A program made the translations under genes and the position numbers. A stretch of DNA of 15,025 nt. Source: an uncultured Clostridia bacterium. Its GTDB lineage: Bacteria > Bacillota > Clostridia > Lachnospirales > Lachnospiraceae. Positions within the stretch are counted from its first letter, which is position 1; every line of letters starts with the position of its first letter. The notes under the pieces are model-generated. The model saw only the letters and a program-made list of their open reading frames with translations, was not told the DNA's origin and did not search any database. Where the stretch lies: positions 1 through 15,025 of the forward strand of contig CALASV010000412.1 of the NCBI GenBank assembly GCA_937888895.1, read 5' to 3'. Below are positions 1-7,335 of the stretch, in pieces.

Positions 1-471
1 CAAATTTACTATATGGCTCCACCAAATACAACACACCAAAGGATATCAAATTATCTAAGCACAGAGATTAATTTATATATTCGTTCCAAAAATGGTTCCT
101 GCGAAGTATTTACAGCTCCATTTGCTGTCTTCTTAAATGAAGATAATACAACATATGTTGAACCAGATATCTCTGTCATCTGTGATAAATCTAAAATTAC
201 AAAATATGGATGTGTTGGCACTCCTGATTGGATTATTGAAATTGTATCTCCTAGTAGTAAACAAATGGACTATCTTACTAAACTTTTTAAATATCGTACT
301 GCTGGAGTAAGAGAATACTGGATAATAGATGCTCCTAAAAATCGTATTATTGCTTATAATTTTGAAACTAGTATCATGGAAGAATATACATTTTCTGATT
401 GTATTAAAGTTGGCATTTATGAAGATTTTTTTATTAACCTTGCAACAATCTCTAACTTATTAAATTTCTAA
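1..471 (+). CDS. Uma2-family (DUF820) endonuclease-like protein, 5' end missing
   Basis: The 3' part of a Uma2/DUF820 protein, a family with a PD-(D/E)xK restriction-endonuclease-like fold that is common in many copies per genome and whose role is unsettled. The frame is open to the window edge: codons before the ATG at position 13 read Q-I-Y-Y-M. Uma2 proteins usually carry a 'dG.iy.M.P....H' segment here, so the ATG at 13 is probably internal and some 20-30 N-terminal residues lie outside. Counting from that Met, family hallmarks are PD (51-52), DWIIEIVSPS (72-81, with Glu76), a Lys in the D-x3-K pattern (Lys90) and the REYWIID block (100-106). It ends at a TAA followed at once by a hairpin terminator. 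No partner gene is visible. Family assignment is confident; nuclease activity is not shown. Confidence 0.85.
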   Translation, partial: QIYYMAPPNTTHQRISNYLSTEINLYIRSKNGSCEVFTAPFAVFLNEDNTTYVEPDISVICDKSKITKYGCVGTPDWIIEIVSPSSKQMDYLTKLFKYRTAGVREYWIIDAPKNRIIAYNFETSIMEEYTFSDCIKVGIYEDFFINLATISNLLNF

Positions 472-476
472 TTACA

Positions 477-525
477 AGAACCCAGATAATTTAAATACTA
501 TCTGGGTTCTGCTTTTTATTTTATT
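477..525 (+). terminator. Hairpin terminator between two convergent genes, possibly bidirectional
   Basis: A perfect 12-bp inverted repeat, AGAACCCAGATA (477-488) and TATCTGGGTTCT (499-510), with a 10-nt loop. It is followed on the plus strand by GCTTTTTATTTTATT. It starts 5 nt after the Uma2-family stop codon, so it fits a Rho-independent terminator for that gene. On the minus strand it lies 13 nt past the EF-G-like stop but is followed by only a patchy U-rich tail, so termination in that direction is likely weaker. Confidence 0.85.
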
Positions 526-2593
526 ATTTCTTATTTTCTTCTACTACTTTCGCCTGTACATCAGATGGAGCTGCTTCATAACGGTTAAATTCATAAGAAT
601 ATTCACCGATACCCATTGTCATAGAACGAAGGTCTGTAGAATATCCACATACTTCTGACATAGGAATTTCTGCTACGATTTCCTGTTTATTGTTATGTAA
701 GGAATTCATTCCATATACACGACCACGACGACGGTTTAAGTCACCCATAATATCACCAGTGAACTTTTCTGGAACAACTACTTTCATTGTAGCGATTGGC
801 TCTAATAAAATTGGGCTTGCCTTTAAAATACCATCTTTAAATGCCTGATAAGTCGCTGTCTTGAATGCCATTTCGGAGGAGTCTACATCATGGTAAGAAC
901 CACCTGTTAAAGTAGCCTTAATACCTACTACTGGATATCCTGCTAAAGGACCTGCTTCTACGCTATCTGCAATACCTTTTTCTACTGCTGGGAAGAAGTT
1001 CTTAGGAACTGCACCACCGAATACGCTTTCATGGAATTCATAAGCCTGTTCCTGATTTCCAGATGGTTCAAAGTCAATGATAACGTGACCATACTGACCA
1101 TGTCCACCAGACTGTTTTCTATATTTATGTTCTGCTGTTACTTTCTTACGAATAGTTTCACGATAAGCTACACGAGGTTTGCTTAATTCCATTTCTACTT
1201 TATAACGAGCTGCCATCTTGCTTGCTGTAATTTCCAAATGCTGTTCACCAATACCATAAAGTAATGTCTGATGATTTTCTACATCACTGACTGCCTTTAA
1301 TGTCTGGTCTTCTTCCATCATACGAGAAAGTGCCTGAGATAACTTATCTTCGTCACCTTTATTCTTTGCACGATATGCACGATATTCATAAGGAACTGAA
1401 ATCTTTGGCATATCATAAACAACTGGAGTATCTTTTGCTGTTAAAGAATCACCTGTTAATGTACTATCTAACTTAGCAATCGCACCAATATCACCAGCAT
1501 ACAATTCTTTTACTTCAATCTGTTCTTTACCACGAAGTACATATAATCTGGAAATCTTTTCTTCGCATTCTCTCTTTGGATTATAAACAGTATCACCAGC
1601 TTTTAAAATACCAGAACAAACTTTAATTAAAGAGAATTTACCAAGGAATGGGTCTGCAATTGTCTTAAATACTTTTGCTGTCATAGGCTTATTTGCATCA
1701 TAATCACCTGCAAATGTACTATTTGTCTTTGTATTCATACCAACGATAACGCACTTATTTGGAGATGGGAAATATTTATCTACTGCTTGAAGTAACATAG
1801 TAGTACCTTGAGCATTTAAGCCAGAACCACAAAGTACAGGAATAATACTACAATCGATAACACTACTTCTAAGTGCAGCAGAAATTTCTGTTACTGTAAA
1901 TTCTTCTCCACCAAAATATTTATCCATCAATTCTTCACTTGTTTCTGCCACTGCTTCCATTAAAGCTTCTCTATATTTATTTACATATTCCATGGAATAA
2001 TCTGGAATAGGACATTCATTATAATCACTTAATTTTGTAAATTTACGTCCTGCCATTTTTACTACATTAACAAAACCAACAAATTTTTCTTTCTCACGAA
2101 TTGGAGAATGGAATGGTGCAATACGCTTACCATAAGTTGCTACTAAATCTTCTACTACTTGACGGAAGCTTGCATTATCATCATCCATATCAGTTACAAA
2201 GAAAATACGAGGAATTTTATGTCTTTCACAAATTTCCCATGCTTTTCTTGTTCCAACTTCAATACCCTTCTTTGCAGAAACTACAATTACTGCTGCATCA
2301 CAAGCACTAACAGCTTCTTCTACTTCGCCAACAAAATCAAAATAACCAGGAGTATCAAGGAAATTAATTTTTGTTTCTTCCCAAATGACAGGAACTACAG
2401 AAGTACTAATAGAGAACATACGCTTAATTTCTTCTCGGTCAAAATCACTAATGGTATTACCTTCCTCTACTTTACCCTGACGAGTAATTAAACCAGTTGT
2501 ATATGCCATAGCCTCTACTAAAGTAGTTTTTCCCGAACCACCATGTCCTAAAACAGCAACATTTCTGATTTTTTCAAACTTATAAGTATTCAT
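524..2593 (-). CDS. Elongation factor G-like translational GTPase (EF-G paralogue)
   Basis: A 689-residue protein with the full EF-G layout: GTPase domain (about 1-280), OB-fold domain II, the domain III-IV blocks including SGGHGQYGHV, the domain IV tip GSYHDVDSSEMAFK, and a C-terminal domain V. Seen in the G domain: P-loop GHGGSGKT (16-23) and DTPG (80-83). The position normally occupied by the NKxD guanine-specificity motif reads TDMD (134-137). Switch I reads KRMFSIS rather than the ERGITI of canonical EF-G, which places it with the EF-G-like/EF-G2 paralogues rather than housekeeping fusA. These bind ribosomes in the cytoplasm, but a translocation or recycling role is not settled. The ATG has a strong GGAGG 9 nt upstream and its own promoter, so it is probably separate from the upstream VWA operon. 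A tetracycline ribosomal-protection protein is less likely given its kinship to the EF-G-like group. Confidence 0.88.
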   Translation of the reverse strand: MNTYKFEKIRNVAVLGHGGSGKTTLVEAMAYTTGLITRQGKVEEGNTISDFDREEIKRMFSISTSVVPVIWEETKINFLDTPGYFDFVGEVEEAVSACDAAVIVVSAKKGIEVGTRKAWEICERHKIPRIFFVTDMDDDNASFRQVVEDLVATYGKRIAPFHSPIREKEKFVGFVNVVKMAGRKFTKLSDYNECPIPDYSMEYVNKYREALMEAVAETSEELMDKYFGGEEFTVTEISAALRSSVIDCSIIPVLCGSGLNAQGTTMLLQAVDKYFPSPNKCVIVGMNTKTNSTFAGDYDANKPMTAKVFKTIADPFLGKFSLIKVCSGILKAGDTVYNPKRECEEKISRLYVLRGKEQIEVKELYAGDIGAIAKLDSTLTGDSLTAKDTPVVYDMPKISVPYEYRAYRAKNKGDEDKLSQALSRMMEEDQTLKAVSDVENHQTLLYGIGEQHLEITASKMAARYKVEMELSKPRVAYRETIRKKVTAEHKYRKQSGGHGQYGHVIIDFEPSGNQEQAYEFHESVFGGAVPKNFFPAVEKGIADSVEAGPLAGYPVVGIKATLTGGSYHDVDSSEMAFKTATYQAFKDGILKASPILLEPIATMKVVVPEKFTGDIMGDLNRRRGRVYGMNSLHNNKQEIVAEIPMSEVCGYSTDLRSMTMGIGEYSYEFNRYEAAPSDVQAKVVEENKK

Positions 2594-2602
2594 CGTCTAC
2601 AT

Positions 2603-2607
2603 CCTCC
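2603..2607 (-). promoter_or_regulatory. Ribosome binding site of the EF-G-like gene
   Basis: GGAGG on the minus strand, 9 nt before the ATG at 2593. It supports that start. Confidence 0.8.
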
Positions 2608-2694
2608 AATAAAAAAATTGTTGTTTTGCTGTTATTGTTTATACTTTGTTACTGTAATCCAATAACACTTTGTCATTTCAAAACCACTATGCCT

Positions 2695-2723
2695 ATTTTA
2701 CTAAATTTTCAGTCGATTTACAA
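2695..2723 (-). promoter_or_regulatory. Sigma-A-type promoter for the EF-G-like gene
   Basis: On the minus strand TTGTAA (2718-2723, 4 of 6 to TTGACA) is separated by exactly 17 nt from TAAAAT (2695-2700, 5 of 6 to TATAAT). Transcription would start near 2688, giving a leader of about 95 nt. The rest of the 157-nt gap (2594-2750) shows no strong hairpin after the VWA stop codon, so some read-through from the upstream operon remains possible. Confidence 0.55.
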
Positions 2724-2750
2724 CTATTTTCTTTCAAATTAAGAAAAAAG

Positions 2751-3905
2751 TTATTTTAATAAGTTCAATTCTTGCCCTCGAAATGCTTTCTCTAACAATT
2801 CTGGTAAGCGTTCTGGACTACACGCAAAGCAAGGAATCCCAAGTTCTGCTATTTTTTGTGCCATTTGTGCATCATAATATGGCGTTCCTTTATCTGCAAT
2901 AGCAAGTAAACAAATAACCGTAACACCAGAAGTTTTTAGTTCTTCCATTCTTCGTACAAATGCTGCTCTATTTCCATACTCTGCTAAATCAGACACTAAA
3001 AAAAGAATGGTTTTCGATGGATTTTCTATCAATGTTTGACAATACGCAATCGATTGATTAATATCTGTTCCTCCACCTAATTGAAATCCAAATAATAAAT
3101 CGACTGGGTCTTCACATTTTTCTGTTAAATCTACAATATTGGTATCAAACGCTACGATATGTGTTTTTAAACTAGACATACTTGCTAAAATACAGCTTAA
3201 CACCGAAGAATAAATGACAGACTCGCCCATGGAACCACTTTGGTCAACATCTAAAATTACTGTCCATTTATTTGCTGCTGATGTCGTCGTTCTATCAAAA
3301 AAATAAAAATGCTCTGGAACAATTGTTTTTAATTCTTGATTATAATGCTTTAAATTTCTTGAAATTGTCATTTTATAATCTAATGCTTTTGCTGATGGAA
3401 TAGGAGAATGCTGTTTTCTATTTACTGCTGCTGTTACTGCTCTTCTAATATCTTGTTCTAATAACTTATTGATTTCTTCTACAATCTTTTTAATAAATGC
3501 CCTTACACTTTCTTTCGAACGTGTTGGTATTTGGTCTTTCAATAACATAATCGAAGTAGCTAAATTAATATCTGGTTCTAAATTTTCCAATAATTCTGGT
3601 TCTAAAATCAATTGTTTTAATCCACAACGATTCATTGCATCGTTTTGAATAACAGTAACAATGTCTTTATCAAATAAATCTCTCACATCACCTAACCATT
3701 GATTTAAACGAAGTGTAGAAGGTCCATTACCTGCTCCTCCTTGTCCTGTCCCAAAACCACCATATTCTGTTCCATTATAAATAGCAGCCAATGCTTGGTC
3801 CATTAAATCTTGTTGTGTATTTAATGGCGTACCACCCATGTTTTGAAATCTATTTTGACTTTCTTGACCTAAAATTAATCGCCATCTAGTAATTCTTTCT
3901 TTCAC
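2751..3905 (-). CDS. VWA (von Willebrand factor A) domain protein, last gene of the SWIM/MoxR operon
   Basis: A 384-residue protein with a C-terminal VWA domain from about residue 212. All metal-ion-dependent adhesion site elements are present: DxSxS (Asp221, Ser223, Ser225), Thr280 in GGGTD, and Asp306 in VSDLAEYG. A functional Mg-binding site is therefore expected. The N-terminal 200 residues are family-specific, with a Gly-rich loop (about 49-61) and helical segments. No signal peptide or membrane span is seen, so it should be cytoplasmic. Bacterial VWA proteins of this type usually act with a MoxR AAA+ ATPase in remodelling or metal insertion; here the MoxR gene lies two genes upstream. 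The start is GTG (3905-3903) with SD AAGGGGTGA overlapping the stop of the DUF5682-type gene 12 nt upstream. No in-frame alternative exists because a stop lies immediately upstream. Family is sure; client unknown. Confidence 0.9.
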   Translation of the reverse strand: MKERITRWRLILGQESQNRFQNMGGTPLNTQQDLMDQALAAIYNGTEYGGFGTGQGGAGNGPSTLRLNQWLGDVRDLFDKDIVTVIQNDAMNRCGLKQLILEPELLENLEPDINLATSIMLLKDQIPTRSKESVRAFIKKIVEEINKLLEQDIRRAVTAAVNRKQHSPIPSAKALDYKMTISRNLKHYNQELKTIVPEHFYFFDRTTTSAANKWTVILDVDQSGSMGESVIYSSVLSCILASMSSLKTHIVAFDTNIVDLTEKCEDPVDLLFGFQLGGGTDINQSIAYCQTLIENPSKTILFLVSDLAEYGNRAAFVRRMEELKTSGVTVICLLAIADKGTPYYDAQMAQKIAELGIPCFACSPERLPELLEKAFRGQELNLLK

Positions 3906-3917
3906 TCTATCACCCCT

Positions 3918-6194
3918 TTAAAAGTCAAAATCAAAGTCATCTAAACTTTCCACTAACTGTTGTTCTTCTTCGTTTAATACTGTATTGACTACTTCACTTA
4001 CTTGCTGTCCAAAGGAATCCCCTAATTCTTCCTCAAAAGAAGATTTCCAAATTTCTCCCAAGTTTTCTGCAATCTGGTCTTTTTCCATCGCATTAAAATC
4101 GGCAAATGCTCTACGAAGAAATACTAATGCTCGTTTAAATTCTTCATCATCTAGTTGTGATAAATAATCATCTAAGTTTTCCCATAAAGAAAGCCTTGCT
4201 ATAAGTCCATATCGATTTTTCATTGCAAGTCCTTCAAACCAACCTGCTCCAAGGTCAGCCGGAACACCTTTCGATAATCTTCTACTTACTTCTAATTGTA
4301 ATTCCTTTGTTTCTATTAGTCCTCGTTCTAGTAAAATTGCTGTTGCAAATCCAGAAATTTTTGTATTTAAATCATCTCTTTGTGCTATTTCTTTGATTAC
4401 TTCAAAGAAAGCTTGTTGATTTAAAAAATCATGTGCGAGAGTTGCACGATTTAACTGTTCCATTGCTGTTACAATCACTTTACTTCCAGCCTCATCACAA
4501 ACACAAAACGAAGGAAGAATTAAACATGCTCGATAAAAAATTTGTTCTAATACAGGAAGCAACGGTTTTGCATCTAACTTACGAATCGTTCCATATTGAA
4601 TCACAACCGAAAGTCTTGCCACTGTACCTGCTAAATCTTCTACTGCTATCGTATCAATCGCCATTGCCTGCATGGCAGAAGTCGCATAAGAAACCGTTGC
4701 TTCCATACCACAAACAAAAGCATCTTCAATAACTTGTGCAATTTCTTTCATACCAGAAGCATTTTCTACACGCTCTTTCATTTCAAAGGAAACTGCCTGT
4801 TCTATCGTATCTCCTTTTAATGTTGCCTCTACCAATTCAATTTCAGCCTCGGTTGTCCATCGTAAAATCCAGTGTTCTGACCATGTACCACTTTCTTGCT
4901 GTATCGTCTGTTTTTGTACTACACTAATGCCTAATACGAATAATCTATGTAAGAAAAAAGAACGATATAAATCTAAAAAAGCTGATTTTTCTGAAACTAC
5001 ATTTCTTTTTTCTCTTAAATCTAATTTCAAATCTCTTGCAACCATATCACAATATTTTTCTAATTTTAATTGCTTCATTTGGTGATAAAAATCTTCTTGT
5101 ATACTTGTTCTACTAACACCTTCTGGTAAAGAACCTATATGAGAACCAATTTCTGTATGTGCTACTGCTAAACTAATGCTAGAAAAACTTCCTTTTCCAA
5201 GACAAGTAATGGCTGCATCTCGTAAATCACGAAGCACTGGAATTGTGCCATTTCGCAACCTAGCTAATGCATTTGCTAATCGTACTGCCTCAATCACTTC
5301 AGCAGAAGAAATTAGATTTCCATGTTCTCTTTGAAACTCTGCAATTTGAGCAAAATAATGATATACAAAAAGAAATGGTTGTTTTTGCAAAAAAGACTCC
5401 CAAAGCAACGAATAATAAGCAGGAGCTTTATTTCCAGCCCCATAACCTCCACGAGAAGATAAGCGATAATACGAATATGGCATTAATGTATGACTTGCCT
5501 CTACACAAGGTAATTTTTTCAGTTGAGTGTCTGTCATAGAAACTTCTTTCCAACATTTTAAGCCTTCTACATGATATGCTCCTGTTACTACAACAATTTC
5601 TTCCTCTTTAAATCCTTCTTTAATGACATCTGCAATCTTTCTACACATAAATGCTTCTCGCACTAAAGTTTCTGCGTAATCTTCTTCTCTTTGTTGTTCT
5701 AACTCTCGCAAATTCTTTCCAAAAACTTCCGTTCCTTGTTGATATGCAAGGGCGTCTTGTGTATGTTCTAGCGTTCTTTCCCAAAATGTCTCATGTCCAT
5801 CTTCACCCGATTGCTTATCTAATTGCTCATACACATTCCATTGTTCTTCTTTTTGTTCCGTTTTCTCTCTTTTTTCTGAAAACGCCAAAAAAACTTTAGA
5901 CGGTAAATCAATAAATCGACATATCGTTTTATTCTCTTTACACCAACGAATGGCCTGATATTCTGGAGAATATTCAGCATAAGGATACAAAATTGTTTTG
6001 ATAGGTGATTGTTTTGTATAAGACAAAATCGCAATTGGTGGTTTTGTTTCTGGATGCATGAAATACTGCATTTGCTCATTTAAGTCAGACGGACCTTCTA
6101 TCAATACTATTTTTGGTTTCTTTTCTTCCAAAAAATGATAAAGATGATATGCTCCTGCTGGTGATAAATGACGGATTCCAAAAAAGTTTACCAT
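3918..6194 (-). CDS. DUF5682-type protein with TraB/EreA/ChaN-like N-terminal motifs
   Basis: A 758-residue protein recognised as the large component that regularly accompanies SWIM, MoxR and VWA genes (DUF5682, by recall). Its first about 215 residues show GIRH (6-9, in FFGIRHLSPAGAYHL), LIEGP (31-35), an acidic-rich helix with RE..M (179-183), and GAYHVEG (205-211). Two GxxH motifs plus a Glu between them is the pattern of the TIKI/TraB/EreA/ChaN superfamily, whose members include metal-dependent proteases or esterases. A hydrolase role is therefore inferred, not shown. The remaining about 500 residues are mostly helical and unrecognised, with an acidic C-terminus ending DDFDFDF. There is no signal peptide. 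The start ATG overlaps the MoxR stop by one base (TAATG), with its own AAGGAG (6206-6211), suggesting translational coupling and equimolar production. Confidence 0.82.
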   Translation of the reverse strand: MVNFFGIRHLSPAGAYHLYHFLEEKKPKIVLIEGPSDLNEQMQYFMHPETKPPIAILSYTKQSPIKTILYPYAEYSPEYQAIRWCKENKTICRFIDLPSKVFLAFSEKREKTEQKEEQWNVYEQLDKQSGEDGHETFWERTLEHTQDALAYQQGTEVFGKNLRELEQQREEDYAETLVREAFMCRKIADVIKEGFKEEEIVVVTGAYHVEGLKCWKEVSMTDTQLKKLPCVEASHTLMPYSYYRLSSRGGYGAGNKAPAYYSLLWESFLQKQPFLFVYHYFAQIAEFQREHGNLISSAEVIEAVRLANALARLRNGTIPVLRDLRDAAITCLGKGSFSSISLAVAHTEIGSHIGSLPEGVSRTSIQEDFYHQMKQLKLEKYCDMVARDLKLDLREKRNVVSEKSAFLDLYRSFFLHRLFVLGISVVQKQTIQQESGTWSEHWILRWTTEAEIELVEATLKGDTIEQAVSFEMKERVENASGMKEIAQVIEDAFVCGMEATVSYATSAMQAMAIDTIAVEDLAGTVARLSVVIQYGTIRKLDAKPLLPVLEQIFYRACLILPSFCVCDEAGSKVIVTAMEQLNRATLAHDFLNQQAFFEVIKEIAQRDDLNTKISGFATAILLERGLIETKELQLEVSRRLSKGVPADLGAGWFEGLAMKNRYGLIARLSLWENLDDYLSQLDDEEFKRALVFLRRAFADFNAMEKDQIAENLGEIWKSSFEEELGDSFGQQVSEVVNTVLNEEEQQLVESLDDFDFDF

Positions 6195-7279
6195 TACACA
6201 TTCAACTCCTTACAAGCCTCATATAACTTTGACCAATTCGAACCTCTCTTTTTCATCACTTGCTCTAAATATTCTTTCCATGCAACCACATCTTTTGCAT
6301 CTTCTTTTACAATTGCTCCTTGCAATCCTGCTGCCAAATCCTCTTCTGTTATCGTTCCTGTACCAAAACTTCCTGCTAATGCCATACTTCCACATAACAA
6401 AGAAATTGCTTCTGCTGTTGACAATACACCTGTTGTTGTTTTTACCTTCTGACTTCTATCTAATGTTTCCCCTGTTCGAAGTTCTCTAAAAATCGTACAA
6501 ACCTTTTCTATTACTTCTTCCTTTGGTAAAGATGCATTTAAATCTAAATTTCCTGCCATTTGCTCTACTCTTGTTTTTACAATATCCATTTCCATTGCTA
6601 AATCTTTTGGAGCAGGTAATACTACAATATTAAATCTTCTCTTTAAGGCAGCAGACATTTCATTTACCCCTTTATCACGAGTATTTGCTGTTGCAATAAC
6701 AGAAAATCCCTTTTGTGCTGCCACTTCTATTGACAATTCAGGAATAGAAATTCTCTTTTCCGAAAGAATCGAAATTAAAGCATCTTGTACTTCGGATGCA
6801 CAACGAGAAATTTCTTCTACTCTTGCAAGTGTTCCAGTTTCCATTGCATGAAAGACTGGACTTTTTAACATTGCCTCTCTGGACGGACCATTTGCAATCA
6901 ACATTGCATAATTCCAAGAATATCTGATTTGTTCTTCAGTCGTTCCTGCTGTTCCTTGAATCACTTTTGTTGAATCCCCATTGATAGCTGCTGCCAAATG
7001 CTCAGACAACCAACTCTTTGCTGTACCCGGTTCTCCAATCAACAATAATGCTCTATCGGTCACTAATGTTGCAATCGCAATTTCCACTAATCTCTCATTT
7101 CCAATATACTTTGGAGTAATCACTGTTCTTCCAACTTTACCACCACAAATATAAGTTTTTACCGAACGAGGTGACATTTTCCAACCAGTCGGAATCGGGT
7201 CTTTTTCTGCCTTAATTAACGCATCTATTTCTTTTTGAAATAACTGTTCTGCTGGTAAACGTAATACTTTTTCTTCCAT
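6194..7279 (-). CDS. MoxR-type AAA+ ATPase
   Basis: A 361-residue AAA+ ATPase of the MoxR group, expected to form hexameric rings that remodel partners. Seen: Walker A GEPGTAKS (82-89), Walker B block LARVEE (151-156), sensor 1 in ATANTRDKG (196-204), and an arginine-finger-like KRRF (213-216). The usual Asp-Glu of Walker B is Glu-Glu here, as I recall for other ATPases of this particular operon family. Between Walker A and B, VIQGTAGTTEEQIRYSW corresponds to the MoxR pore/insert region. MoxR proteins typically work with VWA partners, and a VWA gene lies in the same operon. SD AGAAGGGA lies a few bases upstream of the ATG. The gap from the HEAT-like gene is 56 nt, the largest within the operon, and the frame overlaps the next gene by one base. 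It is not the methanol dehydrogenase MoxR itself. Confidence 0.92.
   Translation of the reverse strand: MEEKVLRLPAEQLFQKEIDALIKAEKDPIPTGWKMSPRSVKTYICGGKVGRTVITPKYIGNERLVEIAIATLVTDRALLLIGEPGTAKSWLSEHLAAAINGDSTKVIQGTAGTTEEQIRYSWNYAMLIANGPSREAMLKSPVFHAMETGTLARVEEISRCASEVQDALISILSEKRISIPELSIEVAAQKGFSVIATANTRDKGVNEMSAALKRRFNIVVLPAPKDLAMEMDIVKTRVEQMAGNLDLNASLPKEEVIEKVCTIFRELRTGETLDRSQKVKTTTGVLSTAEAISLLCGSMALAGSFGTGTITEEDLAAGLQGAIVKEDAKDVVAWKEYLEQVMKKRGSNWSKLYEACKELNV
6206..6211 (-). promoter_or_regulatory. Ribosome binding site of the DUF5682-type gene inside the MoxR coding region
   Basis: AAGGAG on the minus strand, 11 nt before the ATG that overlaps the MoxR stop as TAATG. The combination favours termination-reinitiation coupling. 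Confidence 0.65.
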
Positions 7280-7335
7280 TTTGCTATATCCCTTCTTCTA
7301 AAAAATCGTATGTTTTGCTTTTATAATACTTTCAA

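Noticed and set aside
477..510. A 12-bp inverted repeat as a mobile-element end
   Set aside because: The arms are only 10 nt apart, lie between convergent genes and are followed by a T-rich tract, which fits a terminator; no transposase is nearby.
524..2593. A tetracycline ribosomal-protection protein (TetM/TetO type)
   Set aside because: Sequence blocks and switch I match the EF-G-like paralogue group found widely in Clostridia; no mobile-element context or leader peptide was seen.
2701..2750. A terminator directly after the VWA gene
   Set aside because: Only a weak 4-bp TTTC/GAAA pairing is possible and no U-tract follows a stable stem.
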